A DNA stretch of 5,990 nt from Pseudomonadota bacterium (lineage in GTDB: Bacteria; Desulfobacterota; DSM-4660; Desulfatiglandales; B25-G16): positions 1-5,990 of the forward strand of contig DAOVRY010000066.1 of assembly GCA_030633645.1 (NCBI GenBank), in the 5' to 3' direction. The position numbers and the translations under genes are program-made. Positions 5,265-5,990 of this stretch are shown one piece after another; position 1 is the stretch's first letter, and each line of letters opens with the position of its first letter. Under the pieces are notes generated by a model. That model was given only the letters and a program-made list of their open reading frames with translations. It searched no databases and was not told the DNA's origin.

Positions 5265-5990
5265 CTAATCCCAAGGTTCGATCCGTCCTCTCAGAAACTT
5301 GAGATACAGCTTTCGCGCCATCCTTTCAGCCGGTCTATTTAACATAAAGGGATAGAGAAGGGGGCTTAACCTCCCGAGATGTCTATCAATAAAGCCTTTA
5401 ACCAAGTGCTGATTGACTGACGCGAGGCACACCTTATAGGCTTTGTGTCTCTCCTCGAATGAAAAGTAATCGGTTTCAAAGGGAATATCACCAGGCCCTA
5501 TATCGCCTTCAGGATTTGACCACGTGTAGGGGTTATACCTGGGGTTCAACCTCGCGTGCTCATCATTCTTAACCCATCCCAAAAGGTCACTTCCGGGAAG
5601 GGGCTGGTACACCCCGTAGCCGGGGATATCGACCTTCATTTCTTCATTAAATGCAATGGTATTCATAACATCCTCATACACCTCATGAGGCCCACCTATA
5701 AGGTTGAAGGTCTTTACGATTAATCCAGCGGCCTTGGCATCTTCGATAGATTGGGCTATTTTCTCGAGCTTTATCCCCCTCCTCAGGGCCTTCATGGTTT
5801 TAGGATTTGTCGTTTCTACTCCCATCGCAACAATGGGACAGCCGGCCTGCTTCATCTTGATGAACAGCTCTCTGTCAATATTGTCAGCCCTTATCCCTTG
5901 CCCTAAAAGAAATTGGATATTCAGACCTCTTTTTAGAATCAGGTCACAGATGGCGTGTGCGCGCCTCTTGTCCAGAGAGAAATTATCATC
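5265..5990 (-). CDS. B12-binding-type radical SAM protein, C-terminal part only
   Basis: The frame runs unbroken from the right edge to TAG at 5267-5265, giving the last 241 residues. An internal ATG at 5855 is not the start, because coding continues upstream of it. The visible part opens with DDNFSLDKRRA, then GIRADNIDRELFIKMKQAGC, GVET, and LIGGPHEVYED, then PLPGSDL. This is the second half of the radical SAM barrel plus a C-terminal domain of about 110 residues. The order resembles cobalamin-dependent radical SAM enzymes of the BchE/HpnJ group. The CxxxCxxC cluster motif and any B12 domain lie beyond the edge, so cofactor use is inferred. Members methylate or rearrange lipids, sugars and cofactors and often sit in envelope gene clusters. 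It is on the same strand as the other genes, 308 bases ahead of the YbhN-family gene, probably in a separate unit. Confidence 0.85.
   Translation of the reverse strand, partial: DDNFSLDKRRAHAICDLILKRGLNIQFLLGQGIRADNIDRELFIKMKQAGCPIVAMGVETTNPKTMKALRRGIKLEKIAQSIEDAKAAGLIVKTFNLIGGPHEVYEDVMNTIAFNEEMKVDIPGYGVYQPLPGSDLLGWVKNDEHARLNPRYNPYTWSNPEGDIGPGDIPFETDYFSFEERHKAYKVCLASVNQHLVKGFIDRHLGRLSPLLYPFMLNRPAERMARKLYLKFLRGRIEPWD

Overview
This window comes from a bacterial chromosome or a metagenomic contig. It has moderate, uneven GC content and ordinary Shine-Dalgarno sites. All six recognisable genes lie on the minus strand, so transcription runs from high to low coordinates. The taxon cannot be fixed from the sequence. 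The gene types would fit an environmental Gram-negative such as Desulfobacterota or Nitrospirota, but that is only a weak inference.

In transcription order, the right end (5990-5265) holds the C-terminal 241 residues of a B12-binding-type radical SAM protein, whose N-terminus lies outside the window. A 308-base non-coding stretch rich in dyads and short repeats follows. Next is a polytopic membrane protein of the lysylphosphatidylglycerol-synthase TM / YbhN (UPF0104) family at 4956-4012. A second gap of about 530 bases holds an imperfect hairpin and a weak candidate promoter. Then come four closely spaced genes: a DPM1-like family 2 glycosyltransferase (3481-2561), a class I SAM-dependent methyltransferase (2438-1659), a GtrA-family membrane protein (1590-1189), and a multi-membrane-span GT-C (ArnT/PMT-like) glycosyltransferase (1134 to the left edge), whose C-terminus is cut off.

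The last four genes form a coherent set for lipid-linked sugar transfer. The GT2 enzyme would charge a polyprenyl phosphate with a sugar, GtrA would help move it across the membrane, and the GT-C enzyme would use it as donor on the outer face. The methyltransferase may modify the sugar, the lipid or the final product. The YbhN-family protein and the radical SAM enzyme suggest envelope lipid or glycan metabolism more broadly, but their substrates cannot be read from the sequence.

I saw no tRNA, rRNA, CRISPR array, transposase or phage gene. No clearly new system is evident. The least explained parts are the two long intergenic stretches, especially the dyads upstream of the YbhN-family gene, where three mutually complementary arms could form alternative hairpins.
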